A stretch of DNA of 64,000 nucleotides from UBA11740 sp035635855 (GTDB taxonomy: Bacteria; Acidobacteriota; Blastocatellia; Pyrinomonadales; Pyrinomonadaceae), in assembly GCA_035635855.1 (NCBI GenBank), contig DASQAF010000040.1, positions 410,060 to 474,059 of the forward strand. Reading direction: 5' to 3'. Positions 27,646 to 35,477 of the stretch are shown one piece after another. The notes under the pieces are model-generated. The model was not told the DNA's origin. It worked only from the letters and a program-made list of their open reading frames with translations, and did not search any database. Position numbers and translations under genes: made by a program. Each line of letters begins with the position of its first letter. The stretch's first letter is position 1.

Positions 27646-27681
27646 ATTAGCCGCAGATGAACGCGGATACACGCGGATTAA
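27646..27681. repeat. Left arm of inverted repeat bounding the GxxExxY gene
   Basis: A 36-bp arm beginning ATTAGCCGCAGATGAACGCG. It is an imperfect reverse complement (about 29 of 35 positions) of the arm at 28142-28176. The ATG of the GxxExxY gene (27657) and its first eight codons lie inside it. Confidence 0.85.
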
Positions 27682-28106
27682 AGCATAAGCAATTGACGGA
27701 GACGATCATCGGCGTCTTCTTTGAAGTTTATAACGAACTCGGACATGGATTTTTGGAGTCTGTTTACGAGAGGGCTTTTGAAGTTGCCCTCACTTCGAAG
27801 GGCCTCGACGTTCGACGACAGATTCAGGTTCCCGTTTGGTTCCGAGGTCACAAGGTTGGTGACTTTGTTGCGGATGTCCTAGTCGACAGATCGGTGCTGT
27901 TGGAATTGAAAGCCGCGCGCACACTCGATTCGGCTCACGAAGCTCAGCTTCTTAATTATCTGCGAGCTACTGAGATTGAAGTTGGCCTATTATTCAACTT
28001 CGGTATCAAGCCTGAGTTCCGGCGACTCGCATTCGATAATTCGCGCAAGCAAGTTAAGCAACTTAACGAGATCTCCATTGCTGCGCTTCTAAAGCCGAAT
28101 GAATAG
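27657..28106 (+). CDS. GxxExxY protein (PD-(D/E)XK nuclease-like)
   Basis: A 149-residue protein of the GxxExxY family. The name-giving motif is G31-F-L-E34-S-V-Y37 in ELGHGFLESVYERAF. A nuclease-like core follows, with Asp in VGDFVADVLVD and ELK in VLLELKAART, then a Gln in EAQLLNYLR. The family belongs to the PD-(D/E)XK superfamily; its role is unknown. The first residues (MNADTRGL) are encoded by the left inverted-repeat arm. The gene separates an ATPase gene from its VWA partner, so it looks like a repeat-bounded insertion. Confidence 0.88.
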   Translation: MNADTRGLKHKQLTETIIGVFFEVYNELGHGFLESVYERAFEVALTSKGLDVRRQIQVPVWFRGHKVGDFVADVLVDRSVLLELKAARTLDSAHEAQLLNYLRATEIEVGLLFNFGIKPEFRRLAFDNSRKQVKQLNEISIAALLKPNE

Positions 28107-28141
28107 AAGCAAATTGTGTGAATACTTTTTGTCTAATGCTC

Positions 28142-28176
28142 TTATCCGCGAACATCCGCGTTAATCCGCGGCTAAT
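28142..28176. repeat. Right arm of inverted repeat bounding the GxxExxY gene
   Basis: A 35-bp arm, TTATCCGCGAACATCCGCGT and on, the imperfect reverse complement of 27646-27681. It ends 3 bp before the ATG of the VWA gene and may supply or mask that gene's translation start, since no Shine-Dalgarno is seen there. Confidence 0.85.
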
Positions 28177-28179
28177 TAA

Positions 28180-29532
28180 ATGAAATTCACTCGCTACTCA
28201 AAATTCAATGGCCTCGATGTCTTCGGGATCAATCTCGGCGACCTGATGGAGAGTCTTTCTGATTCCCTGCTCTCTTCCGGCTACGACGACGATTATTACT
28301 GGACGCGCCAACGGATGCCGCAGGACACTTCGCTTGATGCGCTGCGCCGGGCGTTGTTGCAAGCGCTGATGGATCAAGGCCTGCTTTCGCCGTCACAGAT
28401 TCAGCAGATGCTCGACGAGAATGAAGGCAAGTATGAAGGCTCTCAGCTTCAGGAGACGCTGAATCAACTGATCGAACGTCTGGTCGAAGAAGGTTATCTG
28501 ACGCTGCACGAAGAGCCGCTGAATTCAGAACAGCGGCGCGAAATGATGCGCGGTCAGGGCGAAGGGCAAATCGAAGATCCTCTGCCACGCAATATCAAAT
28601 TTGAAGTTACCGAGAAGGGTTTGGATTTTCTTGGCTATAAGACGCTGCGCAATCTGCTGGGAAGTTTGGGCAAGAGTTCCCTTGGCCGTCACGATACGGC
28701 GCACCTGGCCACCGGAGTTGAAGCGGAAGCCGCCAGCAAGCCCTACGAGTTTGGCGACACGATTAATCTTGACGTAAACACGACGCTGCTATCGGCAATT
28801 CAGCGTGAAGGCCTGTCGGTTCCGCTCAACCTTGAATATAAGGACCTGCACGTACATCAGTGCGATTATCAATCGTCATGCGCCACGGTGGTGATGCTCG
28901 ACTGCTCGCACTCGATGATTCTCTATGGTGAAGATCGCTTCACGCCGGCAAAGAAAGTGGCGCTGGCGCTCGGCCATCTCATTCGGACCCAGTATCCCGG
29001 CGACTCTTTGAAGATCGTGTTGTTTCATGATTCCGCCGAAGAACTCCCGCTGGCTAAGCTTGCGACCACACAGGTTGGTCCTTATCACACGAATACTGCG
29101 GAAGGCTTGCGTCTGGCGCGACGACTGCTGCAGGTCCAACGCAAGGACATGAAACAAATCGTGATGGTCACAGATGGGAAACCAACGGCCTGTTTTATTG
29201 AAGGAGCACAAGCATCAGCGTTTGCAGGCGCGGGCCGAACGCGACGAGATGCGGACGGGACGTCCCCGCTCCCAGCATCACGACGACTTTACAAGAACTC
29301 AATGGGCGGCGATCCGTGGGTGATGGATGCGACCTTTCGCGAGGTTCAGGCTTGTCGGAAAGCCGGCATCATGATCAATACCTTCATGCTGGCCAGCGAT
29401 TACTATTTGGTTGAATTCGTCAAGGAAATGACGGCGATGACCAACGGCAAGGCTTACTTTGCCAACCCGACGAATCTTTCGCAGTTTGTCTTGATCGACT
29501 TTCTGCGCAGACGAAAGAGTCGCGTCAAATAG
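28180..29532 (+). CDS. VWA-domain partner of MoxR ATPase, with in-frame repeat insert
   Basis: A 450-residue protein. Residues about 1-225 are charged and helical. The von Willebrand A domain begins near residue 236, with MIDAS motif D241-C-S243-H-S245 (MLDCSHSM), Thr in TTQVGPYHTNTAEGL and VTDGKPTA (Thr331, Asp332). Between FIEGAQ and RLYKNSMGGDP, about 20 residues (SAFAGAGRTRRDADGTSPLP region) interrupt a segment that I expect to be short in relatives. They are encoded by a copy of the dispersed repeat seen at 5988-6019. It works with the MoxR ATPase upstream. It ends exactly against the stop of the convergent anti-sigma-like gene. Confidence 0.88.
   Translation: MKFTRYSKFNGLDVFGINLGDLMESLSDSLLSSGYDDDYYWTRQRMPQDTSLDALRRALLQALMDQGLLSPSQIQQMLDENEGKYEGSQLQETLNQLIERLVEEGYLTLHEEPLNSEQRREMMRGQGEGQIEDPLPRNIKFEVTEKGLDFLGYKTLRNLLGSLGKSSLGRHDTAHLATGVEAEAASKPYEFGDTINLDVNTTLLSAIQREGLSVPLNLEYKDLHVHQCDYQSSCATVVMLDCSHSMILYGEDRFTPAKKVALALGHLIRTQYPGDSLKIVLFHDSAEELPLAKLATTQVGPYHTNTAEGLRLARRLLQVQRKDMKQIVMVTDGKPTACFIEGAQASAFAGAGRTRRDADGTSPLPASRRLYKNSMGGDPWVMDATFREVQACRKAGIMINTFMLASDYYLVEFVKEMTAMTNGKAYFANPTNLSQFVLIDFLRRRKSRVK
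29250..29280. repeat. Copy of dispersed repeat inside the VWA gene
   Basis: The 31-bp segment TGCGGACGGGACGTCCCCGC plus TCCCAGCATCA matches 5988-6019 except for one missing base and one substitution. It contains a short palindrome (GGGACGTCCC). Here it is translated in frame within the VWA domain. Confidence 0.85.
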
Positions 29533-30459
29533 CTATTGCACCAGAAAGTAATAGCTCGCGACCTCTTTCTTTGATACATCCCTGGCATCGCTCAGCCGCA
29601 CCCGATATTTTCCACCCTTCAACGAGCGCATGGGAACGTCGACCTCGATTTGCGGACCTTGGAGCCGATCAACAAGAAGCACAGACTGCCCGCCGATGGT
29701 CAGGACTTCAGCCCGGTGAGGAACTTTCTGATCGACAGTCACAGCCAGTTTCAGCCGCACGAAATCTCTCTCGCCGTTCGAGAGGGTTACCGTCGGTATC
29801 TTGACCGCATCGGGTGCAGTGGGAAACAGCGCAACGGTTTGAGGTGATTGGGTTGCTGAGTCATGAGGCGGCATCGGAGAAGGAGTCGACGGGTGCTCCG
29901 GACTTGAAATATTGGTTGGATGGTTCACCTCACGTGGGGCGCTGCGCGGAGTCGAGCGTTTGGGAATTATTCTGTTCGTAAGTCGCTCAGCCAGGCGCGG
30001 TCCCTTTACGACCAGTAGAACCGTTCCGAACAGTATCAGAACTATCAGAGCGCCAAAAGCAATTCTCCAAGCCGGCCGGTCTAAACCAAAGAAATGCCGG
30101 AGCCTCTTCGCGCCACGATCCGTTTCAGGTCGCGCCGCCCGCTCCATCGCTCCCGAAAATGAAAACCGATCGTGCAACAATTCCGAGACCCTGAGCCTTT
30201 GTCTACGATCGACCGTTACGAGAAACCTTTGTTCGAATGATTGCCGGTCAGATATAGTCAGGCGTCCGCAGGCATAGTCGTCAGCCAAATCGAGTTCGAT
30301 GAGGCGCGCGCGCGCGTCCAAACCAACGTCAGACATCAATCGTTGTTCGAACAAAGGTTGTTCCGATGCGCTCAAGCTCCCCAGCAGGAAGCGGCGAATC
30401 ATCTCGTCAAAGGGCCCATCAGAAACTGCGGGATTAAGAGGGTTGGCCATATCGGTCAT
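29533..30459 (-). CDS. Single-pass anti-sigma-like protein (locus A)
   Basis: A 308-residue membrane protein. N-terminal cytoplasmic helices about residues 12-90 (RRFLLGSLSASEQPLFEQRL, LDLADDYACGRL) resemble the zinc-less anti-sigma-like domain of the protein at 43230-44021. A transmembrane helix lies about residues 126-147 (IAFGALIVLILFGTVLLVV), then a Pro/Ser/Thr linker and a beta-rich C-terminal domain outside the cell (VRLKLAVTVDQ ... KYRVRLSDA). No HxxxCxxC zinc motif is present. Its ATG overlaps the stop of the sigma gene by one base (TGATG), so the two are translationally coupled. Role as a sigma regulator is inferred from context and the paralogous pair. Confidence 0.75.
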   Translation of the reverse strand: MTDMANPLNPAVSDGPFDEMIRRFLLGSLSASEQPLFEQRLMSDVGLDARARLIELDLADDYACGRLTISDRQSFEQRFLVTVDRRQRLRVSELLHDRFSFSGAMERAARPETDRGAKRLRHFFGLDRPAWRIAFGALIVLILFGTVLLVVKGPRLAERLTNRIIPKRSTPRSAPREVNHPTNISSPEHPSTPSPMPPHDSATQSPQTVALFPTAPDAVKIPTVTLSNGERDFVRLKLAVTVDQKVPHRAEVLTIGGQSVLLVDRLQGPQIEVDVPMRSLKGGKYRVRLSDARDVSKKEVASYYFLVQ

Positions 30460-31022
30460 CACAAACCTTCTGTCTGCAAACATTGCTCGATACACGCTTG
30501 CAGTTTTTCCCGGATTCGCAGCGCGCGCAATCTCAGAGTATTCAGGCTAACGCCGGAATCCGCCGCGAGTTGCTTGCGTAGATCGATCTTCGCCTTTTTG
30601 TCCGCGGCATAGTAGCGCTCGATCATGTGTCGTGAATTAGCCGTCAGTTTGTCCAGACATTTATCCAAACACAGGTGCGTCTTTTCCTTCACCTCAACAT
30701 CATCGACAGCTTCGGGCGGCCTCGCCATCTTCGGCCGCTTCAAATACTCGTGATGCACGTTGTTCATGACCCCCAGAAAATATATGGCTTTGTCGCCGAC
30801 GTAGGTGTCCCGGATATCAGCGACGCGGCGCGCGACACGGTCGATTGTTTCGTCCGCCAGCTCTTCCGGAACAGCACAGCCGCGGGATGCAAGAATCGCG
30901 ATCAGCCGCCAACGAATCCGCTCATAAGACAGACCTGCGCCGTTGGGATCAGAATCGAGCCAGGTCAATAGTCGATCGAAATCCTCCTGCTTGAGCAACT
31001 GAAAGTTTTTGGCGGGCGACAT
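30459..31022 (-). CDS. ECF-like RNA polymerase sigma factor (locus A)
   Basis: A 187-residue cytoplasmic protein with an ECF-type layout. The region 2-like part has EELADETIDRVARRV and YFLGVMNNVHHEYLKRP. The region 4-like part has KLTANSRHMIERYY and VSLNTLRLRALRIREKL, a helix-turn-helix with recognition-helix pattern. It is clearly paralogous to the protein at 42615-43169. Both have paired cysteines flanking region 4 (CLDKC and CIEQC here). ATG 31022 is chosen by homology; no strong Shine-Dalgarno is visible, and a branched palindrome lies 30 bp upstream. Confidence 0.8.
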   Translation of the reverse strand: MSPAKNFQLLKQEDFDRLLTWLDSDPNGAGLSYERIRWRLIAILASRGCAVPEELADETIDRVARRVADIRDTYVGDKAIYFLGVMNNVHHEYLKRPKMARPPEAVDDVEVKEKTHLCLDKCLDKLTANSRHMIERYYAADKKAKIDLRKQLAADSGVSLNTLRLRALRIREKLQACIEQCLQTEGL

Positions 31023-31052
31023 GTCAGCAATCTGATGTCCGACCAACTTTGG

Positions 31053-31102
31053 GTGGCACGGGCGTCTCGCCCGTGAGATCACGCGCAAGATGTGCGTGCC
31101 AC
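31053..31102. repeat. Branched palindrome upstream of the sigma gene
   Basis: An outer 7-bp stem GTGGCAC (31053-31059) / GTGCCAC (31096-31102) encloses two inner hairpins: CACGGGCG-TCT-CGCCCGTG at 31057-31075 and CACGCGCAAGATGTGCGTG at 31081 onward. The fold is a potential three-way junction in the promoter/leader region of the minus-strand sigma gene. Confidence 0.75.
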
Positions 31103-31163
31103 AACTCGTCGTTTTGATGACGAGGGCAACCCGTTCGAGTTGCCTTCGGAAAGTCGATTCGAG

Positions 31164-31496
31164 CTATTGCTTCGTCACATTGTCCAGGCTAACTGTTGTG
31201 TCCTTGCCGTCGCCCTGAATTCTCACGGTCACCTTTCCTGCTTTCTCATCCACGGCGACCACGGTGGCATCGACAGACGTTCCGTTGGCGGCGACCTTGA
31301 CCTTATCACCCGTCTTGAGTTCGGCCTTGACCGTCGGACTGGGCTGCGGAGTGGCACTCGCAGCCGGAGTCGGGGCCTGGTTATTCGTGTTTGCCTTTGC
31401 GGGGCTGGTCGCGTTTGCGTTGTTGTCGGGCGTCGCGGACTCGCAAGCGGTTAGAGCCAGCGACAGAAGCATTACTGCGAAAATCTTCCTGGTCAT
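31164..31496 (-). CDS. Small lipoprotein with KOW/SH3-like barrel
   Basis: A 110-residue lipoprotein. Signal with lipobox LSLALTAC, an Asn/Ala/Thr/Pro linker of about 35 residues, then a compact all-beta segment of about 50 residues (GDKVKVAANGTSVDATVVAVDE) resembling a small barrel. Function unknown; likely outer-membrane or periplasmic. GGAGGAA precedes ATG 31496. Confidence 0.75.
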   Translation of the reverse strand: MTRKIFAVMLLSLALTACESATPDNNANATSPAKANTNNQAPTPAASATPQPSPTVKAELKTGDKVKVAANGTSVDATVVAVDEKAGKVTVRIQGDGKDTTVSLDNVTKQ

Positions 31497-31754
31497 AGTT
31501 TTTCCTCCATCACCCTCTTCTTAAGAGGTGCGTTCTTTCGTTCGTTCGCTGGGTGAATGGTATTGGCCGGCGAAACATTACATGACCAGCAGGAATTTTT
31601 TTCGCCTCTTAGCGCTCATAGCCGGCGGGCCGGCCGGCGACCTTTCTGATTCGAGCTTGACCGTCCCGCGCCCTCGGGCTGAAAATTGTTTCACCTTCAA
31701 ACTGTTTCGGATCAAGCGAAGTGATCAGCGCGTAATCTACAAAGGAGCAGGCAA

Positions 31755-32225
31755 ATGAAAACCAGAGCCAGTTTCGCCGGAGCACCGATCCATCCGATGT
31801 TAGTCCATTACCCGATAGCTTTGTGGACTACGTCGGTGGTCACGGACGTAATCTTTTATTTCCACCGAAACACAAGTCTGATTCTGATCTCAAAGTATCT
31901 GATCGCCGCGGGTATCGTGGGCGCGATTCTGGCCGCGATGCCCGGCCTGATCGACTGGCTCACGATTACCGAGCCGGCAGCGAAAAAGACCGGCACGCTA
32001 CATATGATCTTGAATCTGTCCGCCCTGCTTTTGTTCGGCGTGAGTCTTTATCTGCGCATGAAAAACTATGGCGCGGCGGCAGTAGGCCATCATTTGCAGG
32101 TGCCGTTCGTTGTTTCCGTTGCCGGATTGGTGGATATGATGATCGCAGCCAGTCTGGGAGGCAAACTGGTCTACCAGCATCGGATGGGAGTCGACGAGGC
32201 AAGCTCGCCGGGCTCGCAACGATGA
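31755..32225 (+). CDS. DUF2231-like four-helix membrane protein
   Basis: A 156-residue inner-membrane protein with about four helices: residues 16-36, 43-67, 80-100 and 112-136. The opening FAGAPIHPMLVHYPIALW, with two His, is characteristic of DUF2231 proteins, where the His cluster may bind metal or heme; another HH lies in AVGHHLQ. Function unknown. AAAGGAG lies just upstream of ATG 31755. Confidence 0.85.
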   Translation: MKTRASFAGAPIHPMLVHYPIALWTTSVVTDVIFYFHRNTSLILISKYLIAAGIVGAILAAMPGLIDWLTITEPAAKKTGTLHMILNLSALLLFGVSLYLRMKNYGAAAVGHHLQVPFVVSVAGLVDMMIAASLGGKLVYQHRMGVDEASSPGSQR

Positions 32226-32271
32226 GTGTGCCGGGCGATAGTCAGATTTCGTCGATTCGTACCAGCCAAAT

Positions 32272-32299
32272 CTGAAATTAGAAATTTGAGATTAGAATT
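32272..32299. repeat. Short AT-rich inverted repeat
   Basis: CTGAAATT (32272-32279) and AATTTCAG (near 32295-32302) form an 8-bp inverted repeat in the gap between the DUF2231 gene and the convergent gene at 32300. It could act as a weak bidirectional terminator. Confidence 0.4.
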
Positions 32300-33037
32300 T
32301 CAGCCGCTGTTGCGCTCGGCGTTGAAGTCGTAGATGAGATACATCTTCAACGCGCCTTCCTGAACTTCAGCCCGCACGTCTTTTACCTGGGCCTTTAAGG
32401 TGCCGCCGGTTGCCTGAATCGGCAGGGAAAGTGCGAGTTGGGATACGCGCAGCACTTCGAACGGGTTGAGCCGCTCATCTATTGTCTTGCGCACGAACGC
32501 AGTGACCAAACCGCTTACCAGTGATGAAGTGCCTTCCAAAACCACTTCCTCAATGTTCAAGCGGCCAAAGACCGTCTGCTTCGATTGGTCGTATGACAGG
32601 TCAACCGTCGCCCGCGCCGTCCCCTTGAACTGAATACACTGGGTGAGGATTCGATAGCTGCCGGTGAAGGCCAGGGGCGCGATAATTGTTCCGCCGGCGA
32701 ATTGCACGCTCGTCTTGACGTTGCCGCCATCGGGATTGAGAACAACAACATCGTCGCACTGAGCGTCAAAGACCGCCGGCTGCACTCGAGCCTGCGGTTG
32801 GATCTGAGAGAGTTTGAGTTGCGGCGGACCAAGCTTTTGAAAGATTGTGGCCAGCAACGAGCCGAAAAACTTTTCGTCAATGGTTACCGTGACCGTCCCG
32901 GTAGTCGCCGCATTGGGATCGGGTGGTTTTAAGGGTGCACCCGGCAGGGTACGCGCTCGGGGCGCGCCCAGAAAATACGCGGTAGCTACCGCACCGAGCA
33001 GCAAACCTACGATCAGAATCAAGAGGTATCTGGTCAT
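32300..33037 (-). CDS. Membrane-anchored protein of unknown function
   Basis: A 245-residue protein. An uncleaved N-terminal helix (residues 4-22, LLILIVGLLLGAVATAYFL) is followed by a Pro-rich stretch and a beta-rich domain. Segments VTVTIDEKFFGSLLATIFQKL and FEVLRVSQLALSLPIQATGGTLKAQV suggest a lipid-binding tubular or LEA/DUF2993-like fold; this is only an impression. Its ATG overlaps the stop of the upstream lipoprotein gene (ATGA), so the two are coupled. Likely periplasmic. Confidence 0.65.
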   Translation of the reverse strand: MTRYLLILIVGLLLGAVATAYFLGAPRARTLPGAPLKPPDPNAATTGTVTVTIDEKFFGSLLATIFQKLGPPQLKLSQIQPQARVQPAVFDAQCDDVVVLNPDGGNVKTSVQFAGGTIIAPLAFTGSYRILTQCIQFKGTARATVDLSYDQSKQTVFGRLNIEEVVLEGTSSLVSGLVTAFVRKTIDERLNPFEVLRVSQLALSLPIQATGGTLKAQVKDVRAEVQEGALKMYLIYDFNAERNSG

Positions 33038-33960
33038 GGTTTGGTATCCGCCGGCGAAGGTGTGACGACTGCGGGCGAAGGCGACGCGCCGCTCTGCGAA
33101 CCCTGGCTCGAGATCATCGCTTTGATGATGGCCGCCACCGCGTTGGTCAGCGCATCTATCTGCTGACGAATTTTTTCCGCGGCGACTTGTGCGTAACCCG
33201 CCGGCACCTCAAACAGCGACGCGGCAATGTCCGTCTTGATGTCCTTCATCTCGGCGACGACGCGCGCAGCTTTGACACCTTTCACATCGCCTGAGCTTTC
33301 CGCCAGCATTTCCGCTCGCAGCGGTAACCCGGTTTCCTTATCAACGTAAACGAAGGCCTCGGCTTTTACTTCACCGGCCTTGGTATTGGTGTTCGTTGAT
33401 GCGCTGTAACGATATTTGTCAGCCGCGCGACCGTTTATCAAGCCTTCGCCGGCGAGTTCCACTCCTTTTCTGTTTTTTAGAGCTTCAACCAGTTGGCCCG
33501 GCGTCAGCAGCTTGTGCAACTGAATGCCCGTGGCGTCCTGCGACAGCTCGGCATATTGTTTTCGAGAAGGCAAAACTACGTAATGCCGGTTGTTGTGATC
33601 GAGATAGATCAGCGGCGAGCCATCCGGCAACTTGAACTCAACGCGTCGATCCTGGCCGCTGCGCGCAACCTGCACCGCGAGCGGCGGAATTCCTATGGCC
33701 TTATCGCCGCCTTCGGTTTCAAGGCTGAAGGTCAGGGTGGCGCTGTATTTATCAGGCTCGCGGGTGTTAATCGTCGGGCCGCGATCGGTACTTTCCGAAT
33801 TCGCGTTCGCGCTGTTGACATTGGAATTTATTTTTGCTGAATTCGCGTTGGCATTTGTATTGACGTTTGTGTTCGCCGGTTGGCAGGCACTGCCCATTAG
33901 CAACACCAGGAGTCCCAGCACTAGTCCAAAAGGCTTCAGGCTAGAGTTTTGAGCAAGCAT
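33034..33960 (-). CDS. Lipoprotein, LolA/LppX-like
   Basis: A 308-residue lipoprotein. Lipobox LLMGSAC then an Asn-rich linker (NTNVNTNANANSAKINSN). The main domain, about residues 70-260, has repeated beta strands with YSATLTFSLE, VEFKLPDGSPLIYLDHNNRHYVVLP, GRAADKYRYSAS and DKETGLPLRAEM, like the half-barrel of LolA or DUF4412 proteins. It ends in a low-complexity Ser/Pro/Thr tail. Overlapping stop and start with the downstream gene indicate an operon. Probably acts on envelope lipids or proteins. Confidence 0.7.
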   Translation of the reverse strand: MLAQNSSLKPFGLVLGLLVLLMGSACQPANTNVNTNANANSAKINSNVNSANANSESTDRGPTINTREPDKYSATLTFSLETEGGDKAIGIPPLAVQVARSGQDRRVEFKLPDGSPLIYLDHNNRHYVVLPSRKQYAELSQDATGIQLHKLLTPGQLVEALKNRKGVELAGEGLINGRAADKYRYSASTNTNTKAGEVKAEAFVYVDKETGLPLRAEMLAESSGDVKGVKAARVVAEMKDIKTDIAASLFEVPAGYAQVAAEKIRQQIDALTNAVAAIIKAMISSQGSQSGASPSPAVVTPSPADTKP

Positions 33961-34250
33961 AGTTAACCTCGGGAAGCGCGTTCCGGCGCCGTCGATAATT
34001 CTTTAATCTTAAGAAGGGGGTAGAGAGTGAGGATATCATGCAAAGCCTCGATGAGAAAGATGGCGCGCATGAGAAGACATGATGAAGTCGCATTTGAAAG
34101 ACTTCACCAAAAGTATTGCGTTGTCTTATCTCAGCTATGACATCTCACGGTTTTAGATTTTTCTTGCCTTGTTAAGTCCTTCCGGTGTATAAGGCCTTTG
34201 TTCTCGCACGAGGTTCAGCCTCTCGTATTTTTGAAAGGAGACTCACACAG

Positions 34251-34592
34251 ATGCGATTCCTTAAGAGCTCTCTGAGATTCTTTGTGTTAACAAGCCTCGT
34301 GGTAACTGCGTTTGCCGTTTCTACGAGCAAGCCTGCACCCTCGCCACGAGACGGCAAACAACTAGCAGGGGATTCGGCGACCGCAGAGCGCTTGATGGCA
34401 TGCCCCGAAGGGTATCCGGTCAACTGCGGAGATGGCTATTGCTGCAAACCTGGCCGGCTATGTTGCGGAGGTGGAAGCTGTTGTCCTGGGGATACACCGC
34501 ATTTTTGTCCAACTTCAAACATGTGTTACAAATACTACACCGATGCCCAAAAGGATTGTGGGAGTGAGTACAAGGTTTGTGTGCGGCCATAA
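34251..34592 (+). CDS. Secreted Cys-rich mini-protein (granulin-like spacing)
   Basis: A 113-residue protein with a signal peptide (residues 1-25, LRFFVLTSLVVTAFAVS) and a mature C-terminal module of about 60 residues with 12 Cys. Three CC pairs occur in YCCKPGRLCCGGGSCC, followed by single Cys in HFCPTSNMCY, KDCGS and KVCVRP. The run of CC pairs recalls granulin/epithelin or toxin-like knottins. At least six disulfides are possible outside the cell. GAAAGGAG fixes ATG 34251. A good terminator follows. Function unknown. Confidence 0.75.
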   Translation: MRFLKSSLRFFVLTSLVVTAFAVSTSKPAPSPRDGKQLAGDSATAERLMACPEGYPVNCGDGYCCKPGRLCCGGGSCCPGDTPHFCPTSNMCYKYYTDAQKDCGSEYKVCVRP

Positions 34593-34647
34593 GCGATATT
34601 GACTCACTTAATGACTCACGACTAAATCTATCCTGGGTCAGCCAAGG

Positions 34648-34680
34648 GCGGCGAGACTCGCAGTCTCGCCGCTTTTATTT
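34648..34680 (+). terminator. Rho-independent terminator
   Basis: A perfect 11-bp stem GCGGCGAGACT (34648-34658) / AGTCTCGCCGC (34662-34672) with loop CGC is followed by TTTTATTT. It ends transcription of the Cys-rich gene. Confidence 0.9.
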
Positions 34681-34769
34681 TTATCACCTGCTTTTGAATA
34701 TTTGACACTTGCACCGGCTTACAGTAAAAGGCGTCTGTTGTTCGACTCTGCGACAAACCAGGTGACCCG

Positions 34770-35387
34770 ATGAAACATCTTTTCCTAATCGCCGCGCTCG
34801 TGCTGGTAGTGGCCGCTTGCAATCTCAGCAGTAAGCTGAAGAGCACCAACAACTCAAATTCGTCGTCGTCGAGCGAGTCCACCACGAGCGGAGGCGAGCA
34901 GATCGAGCAGGCGAATCCCACCGCTGCCCAGAAAGCTGCGATCGCCAACGGCCAGGAAGTCAAATGGGACCAGCAGGGAATCACCTGGACAATGCCGGCG
35001 AGTTGGAACAAACAAGAAGTGCGCAACGAAACGTTCAGCTATGGGGGCGGGGGCGCGTTTCTCAGCGGCAATATATCGACGATGGATCCAAGCTTCCCCA
35101 CCGATGTCAGCATCAAGGCCATGTATGAGAGCGCCAAGACGAGTCAGAAGATCGGCAAGTACGACGAAGTGAAATGGGTGGAAATTGATGGCCTCCGCGG
35201 CATTCAGTTCCGCGAGTCGAAACCTGAGATGGCCGACGATATTCGCCGTCTGGAATGGCAGGCCTATCGGAAATATGCGGGCCAGTCCCAGTTGGTCACC
35301 CTAATCCTCTCCACCAATGGTGCCAATTTTCCGAAGCATCAGGACGAGCTTTACGGAATTCTTTATTCGATGAAGATTGTGCACTAA
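34770..35387 (+). CDS. Lipoprotein of unknown function
   Basis: A 205-residue lipoprotein: signal with lipobox LVVAAC, a Ser/Asn-rich linker (STNNSNSSSSSESTTSGG), then a compact domain of about 145 residues (WDQQGITWTMPASWNKQEV ... SMKIVH). The domain resembles PsbP/DUF1795-type envelope lipoproteins (a small alpha/beta fold following an ITWTMPASW start), but I cannot confirm. Expected in the periplasm or outer membrane. AGGTGA precedes ATG 34770. Confidence 0.7.
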   Translation: MKHLFLIAALVLVVAACNLSSKLKSTNNSNSSSSSESTTSGGEQIEQANPTAAQKAAIANGQEVKWDQQGITWTMPASWNKQEVRNETFSYGGGGAFLSGNISTMDPSFPTDVSIKAMYESAKTSQKIGKYDEVKWVEIDGLRGIQFRESKPEMADDIRRLEWQAYRKYAGQSQLVTLILSTNGANFPKHQDELYGILYSMKIVH

Positions 35388-35477
35388 GGTGAAAATACAA
35401 AGAGCAAAGGGGTAAGAGCCAAGGTAATCCTCTTGCTCTTTCGCCCTTTGCCCTTGCCGCTTTGCCCTCCGCCGCCT

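Noticed and set aside
27657..28106. Restriction or toxin-antitoxin nuclease
   Set aside because: The protein belongs to the GxxExxY family, has no methylase or antitoxin partner, and its activity has not been established.
31528..31758. A 76-codon plus-strand frame before the DUF2231 gene
   Set aside because: No ribosome-binding site, no recognisable domain, and it overlaps the good ribosome-binding site of the next gene.
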